From contig CM066295.1 in the NCBI GenBank assembly GCA_033816765.1, positions 806,001 to 870,000 of the forward strand: DNA of 64,000 bases. The letters run 5' to 3'. The notes beneath the pieces are model-generated. The model saw only the letters and a list, made by a program, of their open reading frames with translations, was not told where the DNA came from and ran no database searches. Position 1 is the stretch's first letter; each line of letters begins with the position of its first letter. Source of the DNA: Nothopassalora personata (Eukaryota; Ascomycota; Dothideomycetes; Mycosphaerellales; Mycosphaerellaceae). Made by a program: the position numbers and the translations under genes. Positions 24,501 to 34,599 of the stretch are shown here, piece by piece.

Positions 24501-26450
24501 TAACCATTATAAGAGAGTGGAGTGATTAGACTAACTAGGTTAGTATAGATTTCATCTAATGCCTCTAGTGTAGGTCTCCTAGGGACTCTTAAAACAACTC
24601 TTTATAACCTTATAAGCTTATAAGTCTTATAGTGCCCTAACTCTACAGTATTAACATCTTCTAGGCCCTTAACTGCTTCTTTTATAGTATTAAGTAATGT
24701 GCTCCTAATACGCCTAAGCCTTTAATGCTATCTAACTATGTTAGTTCTTAGCTTAGTAAATGTAAGAGTAGTAAGTCCTTTTAGTGCTAATCTGTCTTTA
24801 TCCTTCCTAGAACCCCTCTTTACCCTAAGGTTCCTAAAGACAATAACATTTTTTATTATCTTAACTAAGCCTATAGGCTTGTCCTTCTAGAACAGCATTT
24901 TAGATAGTCCATCTAGGTAAACTCTATGTTTCTTATATAGGAGTTCTATAGAGATTAGTGTTACATCTAAATCTAGTAAGTAAAGCACATTACGAAGGAG
25001 GAGGGTAGTCTCTTAACTAAGATAGTTCTTTATAACCTACTCTAATTCTCCTTTAGTTATAAGAGATCCTTACCTAACGGCCTATAAGAAGTATATAGGC
25101 CTTAGTCTTAGCCTAACATTCTAAAGGTCTACAAGATTATTATAGATATAGAAGGATATGCCTATGTTATAGACTTTGTCTATTAATATTAGGTTTAATG
25201 CGGTAGCTGCTATCCTTCCTATATATACTAGTTATGCAACTGTAATAGCTACTCTAGACCTCCTATGTAGTTATCTCTAGTCCCTATCACTATTAGAGCT
25301 GTGCTCCTAATTAGATAATAAGTTTAACTAGTTATTAATTGCTGTAGCAATCCTCTTCCTAGGGGATTCGCTACCCTTTACCTTCTTTACCCTATCCTTT
25401 AGGGTGTCTTTACCCTTCTTAGACCTGTTCCTAGGATTCTTCTCTAGATGCTACTTATAGCAGTTCGCGTTAGTGTGCTTATGTAAGCACTGTATGCACT
25501 ACTTATTATCATTCTTACTTAAGAATGCTCTAATAAAGCTATTACTAGGCTTGTAGGTAGTAGGTACTTGCTCCTTCCTAAGAGTTGTGAACATTCTCTC
25601 TAGGGTAGTTAATTCTAGGGGATTGTTATGTCTCTATGTCCTAAGCTATTCGACATAGTTTAGACCTTTAACAAAGTACAATCTATAGATGCTATCTAGG
25701 AGAACAAAAAAGGATTTAGGCCTTAACTTGTTATTAACTAGGGAAGATCTAATAAATTGCTCTATAGTAGTCTTGTTATTATTTACCTATGCTTAAAAGT
25801 CTTTATAGTACTTTAATGTATTAGGTCTTGCAGCATCTAGTTTAATGTACCTAACTGCCTTTAGAGTGTTATATAGATCAATTGTAATAACTAGCTTATA
25901 TGTTGCCTTAATTAAATTATACAATTCCTTAGCTAACTTATCTACATCTCTAAAGTTTAGCCTTAGGGTAGAATCCAATCTAGCTATAATAATGCTATAT
26001 GCTTACATGTTCTCTTTCTTCTATTGCTTATAGGTAGCTTTGTATCCTATACTACTAGTAATGTCCTAAGGGGCTTTATTCTAGGCAGTCTTATCTTAGA
26101 CATTCTTAGTTGCATCTTAGGGTTAATTATAAGCTACCCTATTTAGAGCGTACTTTAGGTTAACCTAGTCTAGATTATAGATTACGTATCTAACTAGATC
26201 CTTCTCTAGCAGTGCGCTAATTAGCATAGATTTCCATGCCTAGAACTGCACGCCTTTCCTAAGTACCTAGTTATCCTTAGCGGATCTTACTAGGTTGCTA
26301 GAGGTGTTGTTTCTAAACTCTATACCTAGTCTAGCTCTTTTAGATGCTATACTACGGTACTAGTGCTTAGTGCCGATCTCCTATAGTAGTTCTTAAATCG
26401 ATTAGGTAGTTGTCCGTAAAACAAATGTAGGGTCGAGTCTACTAGTAAGG
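21550..26450 (-). pseudogene. copia-2 Gag-Pol (RIP-damaged)
   Basis: The Gag zinc knuckle CIQCLHKHTNANC (C-x2-C-x3-H-x4-C, intact) is near 25465-25505. The RT box YVDN (formerly YVDD) is at 22460-22471. The RNase H C terminus reads TKHVRLRNHFCRHVHKEGL then IIVKYIPTV near 21590-21690. These motifs and their order identify a copia polyprotein. Many in-frame TAG and TAA codons make it inactive. Confidence 0.83.
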
Positions 26451-26514
26451 CAAGCTAATCCTTAATAGAGCTTCGATAACGATTTAGGTTTTAAATTAGA
26501 TAGGTAGAGGAGCA

Positions 26515-26529
26515 CCCGGGCTTATAACC
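26515..26529 (-). promoter_or_regulatory. copia-2 primer-binding site (half-tRNA type)
   Basis: The same 15 bases as in copia-1 (minus strand GGTTATAAGCCCGGG) abut the 5' LTR. It is a candidate complement of a cleaved initiator-Met tRNA half. Confidence 0.68.
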
Positions 26530-26705
26530 TCTTATATTTAGGTATTTAACGAGTACAAGCTTCCAGATTAAAACGATAGGGTGGATTAGTAACCCTTATA
26601 AATTGCCACGAGGTGTGAGACTATCTGGCTACAGGAAACAGTGTAATATAGTGTGTGTGTGCCAAGTCCTGACTAACATGGACCTTAGTCACCTGATTCA
26701 CAACA
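26530..26705 (-). repeat. 5' LTR of copia-2
   Basis: This 176-bp sequence matches the solo LTR at 27536-27711 in inverted orientation, with about a dozen differences, nearly all transitions. Its end TTCACAACA meets host coding sequence at 26706. The first bases are TCTTAT where the solo copy has TGTTGT. Confidence 0.88.
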
Positions 26706-27535
26706 AGATGCCTGAACGAAGAGGTCACGATCCCGAGTCTTAGCGAAATCTCGCAGAATCACGGGAGAGTTGCGCTGTGCTAGAGCTCGAACCTTGGCGG
26801 CATCTACGTCTTCAATGCTAAGGGCATTTGGACCAGCGGATGGTCGGAGAAGTAGTCCAGCTGGATAAAGAGGTTCGTAGACAACGCCACCGCGGTCCTG
26901 GCCCCAGGAGTAGAGCGCAGACTTCTCGAGGTAGAAGCTTGGACGGCCGTGCTTGTAGATCAGCTCATAGCGCTCGTCGGCGTCAAATCTATCGCGATGA
27001 CCGGTGGTATTTGTGCCGTCTGAATTGAACGCGATGCAGCAGTGCCACGGGGTTGTGAACGATGTGTCGGGAGGCAATGTGCTTATCGGGATTTTGTGCT
27101 CCGTGTCGGTCGCCTGGTGAATGGACAATCTGATGTGATCTGGGAAGGTCGCACGAACGGCTCTAGCGAAGGCATCGCCTCTGAAAAGCATCTGTTTTTT
27201 GGCAAGGTACCCAAGTCCCCGCTGAAACTGCGAGTGGGATCTATTGGGTTCCGAGAGGCCACACGTACTTTAGATCGGTTTCCAAAAACTTGATATAGCC
27301 GCGATACGTAAGACAGGCGTTCTGGTCATGCTCTGCATTGGCCGAGGCGTCGAAGTCGGGATCGCTATATCGAGACAGTAGCGCATAACGGAAGTTGGTG
27401 GCATTGGCGACGTAAGTGATTTGGTCCAACTTGTCCGGTACGTTGACTGGGGCCAAGTCCTTCAGACGTGAGAACTGGATGTGCTTCAGGTTCTGCTCCT
27501 TGACTATGTCGCGGAGCGCTTCGCCATATGCCCAG

Positions 27536-27711
27536 TGTTGTGAATTAGGTGACCAAGGTCCATGTTAGTCAGGACTTGGCACACACACACTATATCACAC
27601 TGTTTTCTGTAGCCAGATAGTCTCACACCTTGTGGCAATTCATGAGGGTTACTGATCCACCCTATCGTTTTAATCTGGAAGCTTGTACTCGTCAAATACC
27701 TAAATACAACA
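27536..27711 (+). mobile_element. Solo LTR of the copia-2 family inside the isocyanide synthase gene
   Basis: This 176-bp LTR has TGTTGT...ACAACA termini and a perfect 5-bp duplication CCCAG (27531-27535, 27712-27716). Removing it with one duplication restores the reading frame KDVWAYGEA. It is opposite in orientation to the copia-2 5' LTR 830 bp away, so the two form an inverted repeat around 26706-27535. It shows little RIP. Confidence 0.95.
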
Positions 27712-28248
27712 CCCAGACGTCCTTGTCCGGAGCTCCTACCAGGTCTACAATAGGTCAAAGTTAGATCTCGGCCGCGCATGTCAAGAAGGAAGGTGCATAC
27801 CGTTGTAAACCAACCCATCCGAAATGATCATAAGACGGGCACCAGGCTCGTAGATGCGAGCAATTGCAGCACACAGACCATTAAGATGAGCCAGAGCAAA
27901 CTCCTCGGCTTTGTCGGGAAGATGGCCAAGTACCTTCGTGCTAGTGTTGGCCGATTTGAACGGGAATGCTGGCAAGCACATCTGTATAGGCCTGGAGCGT
28001 GTGACGAATTCCCGTATCTTCGCCAAATGATTTTCCTCGTTGAGTTTCGCGCCCGACGGAGTGGGTAGCTTATATCGGCGAATGATGGCTAAGATACGCA
28101 GAGCTAGTTCTGAGTCGTCACTGCTGAGCTTCTCGGACGGAGTCTGAGCAGCGGCAATGGCAGAAGAGATGTCCACGCTCAGGTTGACCTCGGCCGATGT
28201 CTTTGCTTCGTTGGACTTTGGGGTTGGTTCTATGGCTTTCTCGGAGTT

Positions 28249-28298
28249 ATGTTGTTGTTGTTGTTGTGGTGGTGGTGGTGGTGGTGGTGGTGGTGGTG
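28249..28298 (-). repeat. Trinucleotide repeat encoding Pro and Gln runs
   Basis: (GTT)5 followed by about ten GGT units on the plus strand. On the coding (minus) strand it reads Pro10-Gln5 in the N-terminal linker of the isocyanide synthase. Confidence 0.85.
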
Positions 28299-28410
28299 TG
28301 ACAGATACTTTGATGCCCACCCATGGTGAACTTGGCTTGGAAGAGAAGCGGCTGCCATCGCTGGCAGCTCTTTACTCCATCTCTGTTGTCGTTGCAGTGT
28401 GAGAAGTCAT

Positions 28411-30190
28411 GATGCTCGAAACAAAATCAGGTCAATGTTGTTGTGTGGGACGTCTGTAGGAGAGCTGGGGCCTTGCAGGCATATATATATTTCACTACGA
28501 GAGGGAGCCTCTTTCACTACTTCGACAATGGTCCGATCATCCCGCCTGTTAAACGAAGTGTAGCCGGCGTCATAACGACTTTGGATAGCCCCGACGAACA
28601 CATTCGCAGGCCGTGTTTCAACTTGTCGATCTAGCAACTTGCCGGGTGGGGCTCTGCACATGTAGTATATAGGGGCACCTTGTATCGACAGGGCCACAAG
28701 GGCCACGGAACATCATCATCATGAACCTGTCTGCGCAGAGCGCAGATACTCTATGATAAATATAGTGGCATTCGCGAGGTAGCGGGTCATCGATTCGTCC
28801 TGTGTCTGTACGTTGGGCATTGCCCAGCGCATTTCCTCGTAGAGGTTCTTATCGATCGGTGCTGTACTTCAATACAATGGATGTTATGACCTGAGAACTT
28901 TACCCCATCTGGCAGGACCATGCGAGCGAGGTCAAAGTCGCATGTGTCTCAACAATCAGTCAGAGGGCACGCGCTACCCTGGTCAATTCTTCACTTTTCA
29001 GATTCAGCTTCAACAAACATGCAGTGACAGTGAGCGACCATGGGGGCGTTCCGCTGCCGAGTAATCACACCATGCCGAGACCAGGATGTGGTCCCTACTG
29101 GTCAGGCTCTAGTAAGATACTGGTAGCTAGTAGTGCACGGGGTGGCGATTAGTTCCTGATGGTCGCCTCGTCAAGGGACATACTCGTGCTTCTTCTAGGG
29201 TCAGGGACCACTACTCTATGGGCAGGAAACGATCGCTGAGGCGAGGGAGGATCGAAACGTATCGCCGCAAAGCGAGGTCTTGGCACGGTTTCAATGGGTT
29301 ATGTTGAAGAGGCTAGATCCATATCATATTGGTTCCCTGCTCCCTTCGCTATCGTGGGTGATGTGATTCGAGCTTGGTGCAGGCGCCGACTTCTTCATAG
29401 GTAGGTATAATCTCCTATCATGGTCAAGTGAAGTGATTTCCGTTGTTAGAGGGGGCACAATGCACGCCGAAACAGAGAACTCCACCGGGCACCAAAGAGG
29501 GTACCTAGTGACGGTTCTCGGTTTGCCTCTGCAATATGGATGTCGGCTGCATTTGTGGGTCGGCCATGCAGTAGTGACCAGACCTTTCTACAGAGGGCAA
29601 AGCCATGAGAAGGCTCGAAGGACTTGGCGAATGCAGACTATTCTAGCCGCACCTCATGGATAGTGGACAACAATCGTATCTCAGCAGAGTCTTCTTTGAT
29701 GGGGTCTGCAGAGTGACGACGACGCCCGTGGTTGCATGCATATCCATCCGTATAAGGATGTCCGACAGTCCGTGAGCAAGTTGATTCAGGCCTTGCCGAA
29801 AATCATCGCAAACGTGATCGGAGGGCGAACGCAGCTACATTCCGGGACATCCGATTCCTCATGGCCGCTGTTCTAGCACTCGTTCGGTCGCCAGTTGTGA
29901 GAGAATTTCTGTGATCCTTTGCTGTCTCGGATCTTGTTGGGCCTAGTGCTTGGGGAAGCCATGTCACAGCTTAAAACGTCAAGAACGGAATTGAGTAGGG
30001 CTGCGGCTTGTCGGGTCCGGGGAGAGTTACAGGGTCAGGCAATAATTATACGAGGTGGTGCTGGTCGGTGTGCCGCCCAGGTGAGGCCACGAAGTGTAGA
30101 ATTGCTGTTCCTACGTAGACACCTATCGTACTACGAATTGCGGGGTGGCGTAGCTTATGTTAGCCCCTCTTCTTTTTTGTTAAAAGTTTG
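28411..30190. other. Unique DNA upstream of the isocyanide synthase
   Basis: This stretch has balanced base composition, normal CA and TG, and no RIP signature. It contains the promoter side of the synthase gene. Short open frames (for example 28407-28706 minus, 29433-29663 plus, 29919-30197 plus) show no recognisable domain, and I do not call them genes. The boundary with RIPped DNA is sharp, near 30175-30200. Confidence 0.6.
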
Positions 30191-30204
30191 TCTCTAAACC
30201 TTAA

Positions 30205-30710
30205 TTTTTATTATATAGACGGCTAGAGTTATATATACCGGGGCCGTACCTAAAGTTTAGTAACCGTAGAGCTAAGACTTAGCCTATAATAAGTAAAATA
30301 AATTTTTTAACGAAAGCTAGTAAGTAAAGTAACTTAGCTATACTTTTTATAGACGGCTAGATTAATATATAACGGGGCTACACCTAGATTTTAGTAACCG
30401 TAGGACTGAGACTTAGCCCGTAATAAGTAAAATAAAGATTTTAATAAAAGCTAGTAAGTCAAGTAACTTAGCTATATATTTTTATAGACGGCTAGATTAG
30501 TATATAATAGAGCCGCGTGTAATATTTAGTAATAGCAGGGCTTAGACTTACTTTATAATAAGTAAGATTAAACCTAAAGTTAATATAGTAAATATATTAG
30601 TTAACTTAGCTATATTCTTTTATAGGCGGCTAGACTAATATATAGCGAAGATATATTTAAATCTAAGTAACCGTAGGACTAGGACTTAGCCTATAATAAT
30701 AAATTATAGA
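30205..30710. repeat. Tandem repeat, four units of about 134-138 bp
   Basis: The anchor AGACGGCTAG (AGGCGGCTAG in the last unit) recurs at 30217, 30351, 30486 and 30624. Each unit also has an AACCGTAG...ACTTAGCC block and AATAAGTAAAATAA. Units differ mainly by transitions. It may be a degenerate satellite or a transposon end. Confidence 0.8.
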
Positions 30711-32744
30711 TTTTTACGTTATTTTAAGTCGTTTTAGCGTTAGATTTTAGTAGCGTAGGTAATTACCTAGAAATCTACTATATTTAGCTATTTTAAAAAC
30801 TATTTCTAATATTTTATAAGCGCTAATTCTAAATCCAATCTCTAAATTTTAATCTAAGTACTCCTCGGAAAGTTATAATACCTTACTATCTACCTTACTA
30901 TAGCTAGCTCTAATTAGTATTCTAAGTAGTATATTTATAGATACGTTAACTATAGAGCTACCCTCCTATTATTATTATATATATAGAGCAAGAGCGTATA
31001 AGTATAACGGTATATAGATTGTTAGTATAGGTCTATTATCTCTATTATAATATAGATCTTTATATGTTATAGCTATAAATTAAAATCGGAAGTTTCCCTA
31101 ATCTAAGTCTAGCTTATTAATAAGAACTTAGCTAATAAGAGGACAAATTTATAACGACGAGATTCTAGCTAATTACTACGCTCCCTTCCTACTAAAAAGC
31201 TTTTTAACTGCCCTAATCCAATTAAAGGCTACTTCGTAGCTAATTAACCCCTACTAGGGTATATTCTTTATCTAACCTAAGATATTAATATATATAGGTA
31301 ATAGTCTCCTATATTAACTCTATTAACCTACTTATATATACACGTCTCTAGTACTATATACCTATCTTACTAGAGGTAGCCTATTTATATCCTTTAAGAA
31401 GGGATAGATATAGACTCTTTATAAGTACGCCTACTTAGCGTATTAGTCCCTATATATCCGTAAAGCTAGTATTAGCTACCCTAATAAAATTGCTTATCTT
31501 AGTAATACTAATAAGGTATATTTATCTATCTAGTAGCTATATTCTCTATATAGGTAACCTATATTAGTATAATATTACGTCTTTTTACTACGTAGATAGG
31601 TTCATTTTTTACCCTTAATTAAGCCTATAATCTTACCTATCTAAGCCCTTAATTTACCTTACTTTAAATATACTAGTTAGTTCCTAATGACTTTACTACA
31701 TTATCTACGTACTCTATAATAGTAGTCCTTATATTTTATAGGTCTAGGTCTTTATAACACTACCTTACTATAGGTATAATTGCTTCTATATATTAAGTAC
31801 GTTACGAGTGTTTCTTTAGACTATAGACTTATATAATTTAGAGGAAGGTAGAAATAACCTCTCTAGTAGCTAATATAGTAACTATTATTACAATATAAGT
31901 ACAATTAGACTTTAGCCTATTAAACCTAAGGTATCTACCGCTAAGAAATAGATAACTTTAATTAGTTACCTATAGTTTTTCTTATTTATAGTAATCTTTA
32001 GTCTTCAATAGATATATGTAATATACTGTATACTTTTAGAACACCTAATATATAAGTCTAAATTAAGTGAACTAATTAATCTACTATAACGTAATAAATA
32101 TATATAGTTCTTAGGATTATTAGTAGTAGATAGAAAGTTCTTTCTCTTTAGATATTAGGTTACGGTATATTAGTTCTTTGCTATACTAATATAAAAGCTA
32201 GTCTTATCTATAAGAAATTCTATATCTCCTCGGGCTATATACTATACTCTTAGTATATTAACTAAAGGGCTCTAAACTACTATTTAAGATCGCTAAGATT
32301 ATATACTATAGCTCTTACTACTTTAAGTAATTACTACTTAACCTTACACTACTTAGGATATTAATTAAGCTATTATAACGCCTAGTAAGAGCCTATAATA
32401 GATAGTAATCTAAAACTAGTATAATAGCGCTTAAGAATCAAATTATTTGACTACTCTAACTATTAAAGATATATAGAGACACCTATCTTATTATACCTCT
32501 TAAGGTATAATATAAGGATAGTCTCCTCCTTATTTATAAGCTTACGTATAGTAATCATATATATACTACGACTTTAATATCTATATATAGCTTTAAAGAT
32601 GCTAATAATTATTATCCTAATTATAGGTAATCTACTTAATATTAGGTAGGTTTTACGTGTCTTACTACTATTATACGGCCTTATTAATAATAGTCTCTTC
32701 TTTATAATATACCTAAGTAACTATATTAATAGATAATACGTATA
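30711..32744. other. AT-rich RIPped DNA, no gene recognised
   Basis: This is dominated by TA, CTA and TAG with almost no CA or TG. No open frame of useful length and no Pol or transposase motif could be read on either strand. It is probably an old transposon decayed beyond recognition. Confidence 0.55.
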
Positions 32745-32748
32745 CTAG

Positions 32749-33120
32749 TATTAACGACTAATGGGTTGTGTTGACCTTAGGTTTAGAGGGGGGTCCCTTA
32801 GGTCCAACTTGCCCCAATTTCATTTAGGTTTGATTAGACATTTGGGTAAGCTAGTAGGACCTAGTATGGCTGTTAAGATATATACTGCGTAGCTAAGCAT
32901 TGTAAGCGTAGCATTAAGGTAACAATTCAATTCATACCTCTCGAGTAGAGGGCATAGGGGTTTAGGGTCCGCTAATCTTCTTATTTATCTAGCTACTACG
33001 CTGCTCGTCACGTGACCTGATTTCCCGGTCCCGGGACCGGTAAATACCCCTGCTTACGTAAGCATCGCTCTATACTACTACAACTCGGACAGGCCTATAT
33101 AGGGTAGTTAGTAGACATTA
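32749..33120 (+). repeat. 5' LTR of E_B
   Basis: The 372-bp copy runs from TATTAACGAC (probably once TGTTAACGAC) to GTAGACATTA. It contains three perfect or near-perfect palindromes in a row: GTCACGTGAC, the 26-bp CCGGTCCCGGGACCGG palindrome (33020-33045), and GCTTACGTAAGC. CTAG lies before it. Confidence 0.9.
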
Positions 33121-33179
33121 TTTTAGTGGTTAATAAGGGGGGTTGTTAAGTGTACACCCGGTAGCGTATTAGCATCTAG

Positions 33180-33310
33180 TTTGTAAGGTTAAAATCACAG
33201 TTTAAGGTCTAAGGTTTACGGTTAAGGTTATTACTTAAGGTTAAGTTTAAGGTTAAGGTTCACGGTTAAGGTCGACTAAGGTTGAAAACACTCAAGGTCT
33301 AAGGTATTTA
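33180..33310 (+). repeat. TTAAGG-rich leader repeats of E_B
   Basis: Degenerate iterations of GGTTAAGGTT/GGTTTAAGG lie between the LTR and gag start, in the untranslated leader. They look superficially like telomeric repeats but vary in unit length. The mirror copy in E_A is at 45535-45665. Confidence 0.7.
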
Positions 33311-33469
33311 GTAACAATTACGGTTATAAGGTCCTATTAAGTAACAACTAGTATTAGCACATTCTAAAGTAAGCACTACGTAATAATAGATACGGCTACA
33401 TTACTAGAAAAACTTAGCACCTTTACCGACATAGGTAGGGGCTACGAACAGCCTATAAACCCCACGAAA

Positions 33470-33863
33470 ATAGAAGGGGTCTATAGGGATTCTGTCCCTT
33501 ATAAGGGGATAGAGGAATCGGAGGAAGGGGAAACACCTAAATCTAGTAAAGAAGGGAGAAGCGGAACTAGGGCCGCTAAATTAGGTATAGGTGTAGGAAC
33601 GAACAGTACAATTGGAATAGATACTATAACTGCCCTCTTTAGACGATTAGTAGTAGTAATAGAAAACGCTAGCCCTCGCTTTCTACCTCTAGGAGGTGCT
33701 AAGAATCCGTTCTTTAATAGCACTAATGCTACTAAGTTCTAGGAGCGGTTTAGCGACCTAATAGACTAGTATCCGCCTCGGGCATCTATTAAGAAGGATA
33801 ATTTCTAGGGTAGGTTTAAGCGCAATTGCGAAACTACTATCCGGCGCGTAGTTATAAGACTAC
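33470..33863 (+). pseudogene. E_B gag, N-terminal part
   Basis: This matches the E_A frame that begins MEGVYRDSVPYKGIEES at 45348, but here the start codon is ATA (33470-33472) instead of ATG. The frame continues through KSSKEGRSGT, FFNSTNATKF and RFSDLID to the insertion point at CTAC (33860-33863). TAG stops mark lost Trp or Gln codons. The remaining part of gag lies 12 kb away at 46114. Confidence 0.75.
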
Positions 33864-34257
33864 TAATGTCTACTAACTACCCTATGTAGGCCTGTCCGAG
33901 TTGTGGTGGTGTAGAGCGGCGCTTATGTAAGTAGAGGTATTTACCGGTCCCGGGACCGTGAAATTAGGTCACGTAACGGGCAGCGTAGTAGCTAGATAAA
34001 ACAAGAGGATTAGTAGACCTAAACCCCTATGCCCTCTACTCGAGAGGTATGAATTAAATTGTTGCCTTAATGCTACGCTTACAATACTTAACTGCGTAGT
34101 ATATATCTTAATAGCTATACTAGGTCCCGCTAGCTCACCTAAATGTCTAATTAAACCTAAATGAAATTGGGGCAAGTTAGACCTAAGGGACCCTCCCTCT
34201 AAACCTAAGGTCGACACAACTAAACCTAAAGTCAACACAACCAATTAGTCGTTAATA
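33864..34257 (-). repeat. 3' LTR of E_A
   Basis: The 394-bp copy, inverted relative to the E_B LTRs. A purine-rich tract (minus strand TGGGGGAGGATA) lies just upstream at 34258-34269, marking it as the 3' LTR. Its palindrome copy is at 33939-33964. Confidence 0.9.
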
Positions 34258-34599
34258 TATCCTCCCCCATTACGAACCTATCCTTAGGTTCTAAAGCAGT
34301 AAGCCCGGGCATTATAGGTAGCTTAGTTAGTCGCTATAAGCTAAGGTGGTCTTATAGCAGCATAGTAGCTTACCCTACCATTTAGCTTAATATACAAGAT
34401 GTTAGGCAGTCCTAGGGCCTACTAGCGACAGTTTATAAAGATCGAAAGGATCCTTCTAACAAAGACCGTGATAATAACGTTAATAACCGCGACTCGTATC
34501 CGTTGCACTGCACTAACGTATGCTACGAAGCTAGCGAGGGAATGGACAGCTATGTTAGTATCAATCGAGCGGGCTAGATAGTCGAATAACGTAAACGCT

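Larger units (their letters stand above)
21540..26705 (-). mobile_element. Ty1/copia element copia-2, RIPped, left LTR not found
   Basis: This copia element lies on the minus strand with its 5' LTR at 26530-26705 and Pol running left to about 21540. A host gene is cut at its right edge: AGATG (26706-26710) would be the target duplication. No second copy of the 176-bp LTR is visible between 20207 and 21540, so the left end is deleted, rearranged or outside the window. A solo LTR of the same family lies at 27536-27711. Confidence 0.85.
26706..28410 (-). pseudogene. Broken isocyanide synthase-dioxygenase gene (Dit1/PvcA plus TauD-like)
   Basis: Family proteins make an isonitrile from an amino acid; a fused Fe(II)/2-oxoglutarate dioxygenase can modify the product. 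After ATG 28410 comes an in-frame TAA (28374-28372), a Pro10-Gln5 run and the synthase domain (ILAIIRRYKLP, FPFKSAN, LPDKAEEFALAHLNGL, MIISDGLVYN). A probable 56-bp intron follows (GTATGC to TTGTAG, about 27734-27789). The next exon (DLVGAPDKDVWAYGEALRDI) is split by a solo LTR. Then come SRLKDLAPVNVPDKL and YIKFLETDLKYVWPLGT. One extra C near 27247 shifts the frame before RSHSQFQRGLGYLAKKQMLF. The dioxygenase start (VRALAQRNSPVILRDFAKT) is cut at 26706 by copia-2. The damage comprises a nonsense codon, a frameshift and two insertions. The sequence is otherwise un-RIPped. Confidence 0.85.

Noticed and set aside
28157..28402. Plus-strand frame with poly-Gly
   Set aside because: It is the complement of the Pro/Gln microsatellite in the isocyanide synthase gene.
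29433..30197. Short plus-strand frames in the unique DNA upstream of the synthase
   Set aside because: No domain, no splice-supported extension and no Met context of note; likely chance.
32749..34257. A 1.5-kb DNA transposon with ~370-bp terminal inverted repeats
   Set aside because: The repeats are LTRs of two different elements in opposite orientation (372 versus 394 bp). The 4-bp duplications CTAG and CTAC and the purine tracts fit nested LTR elements instead.
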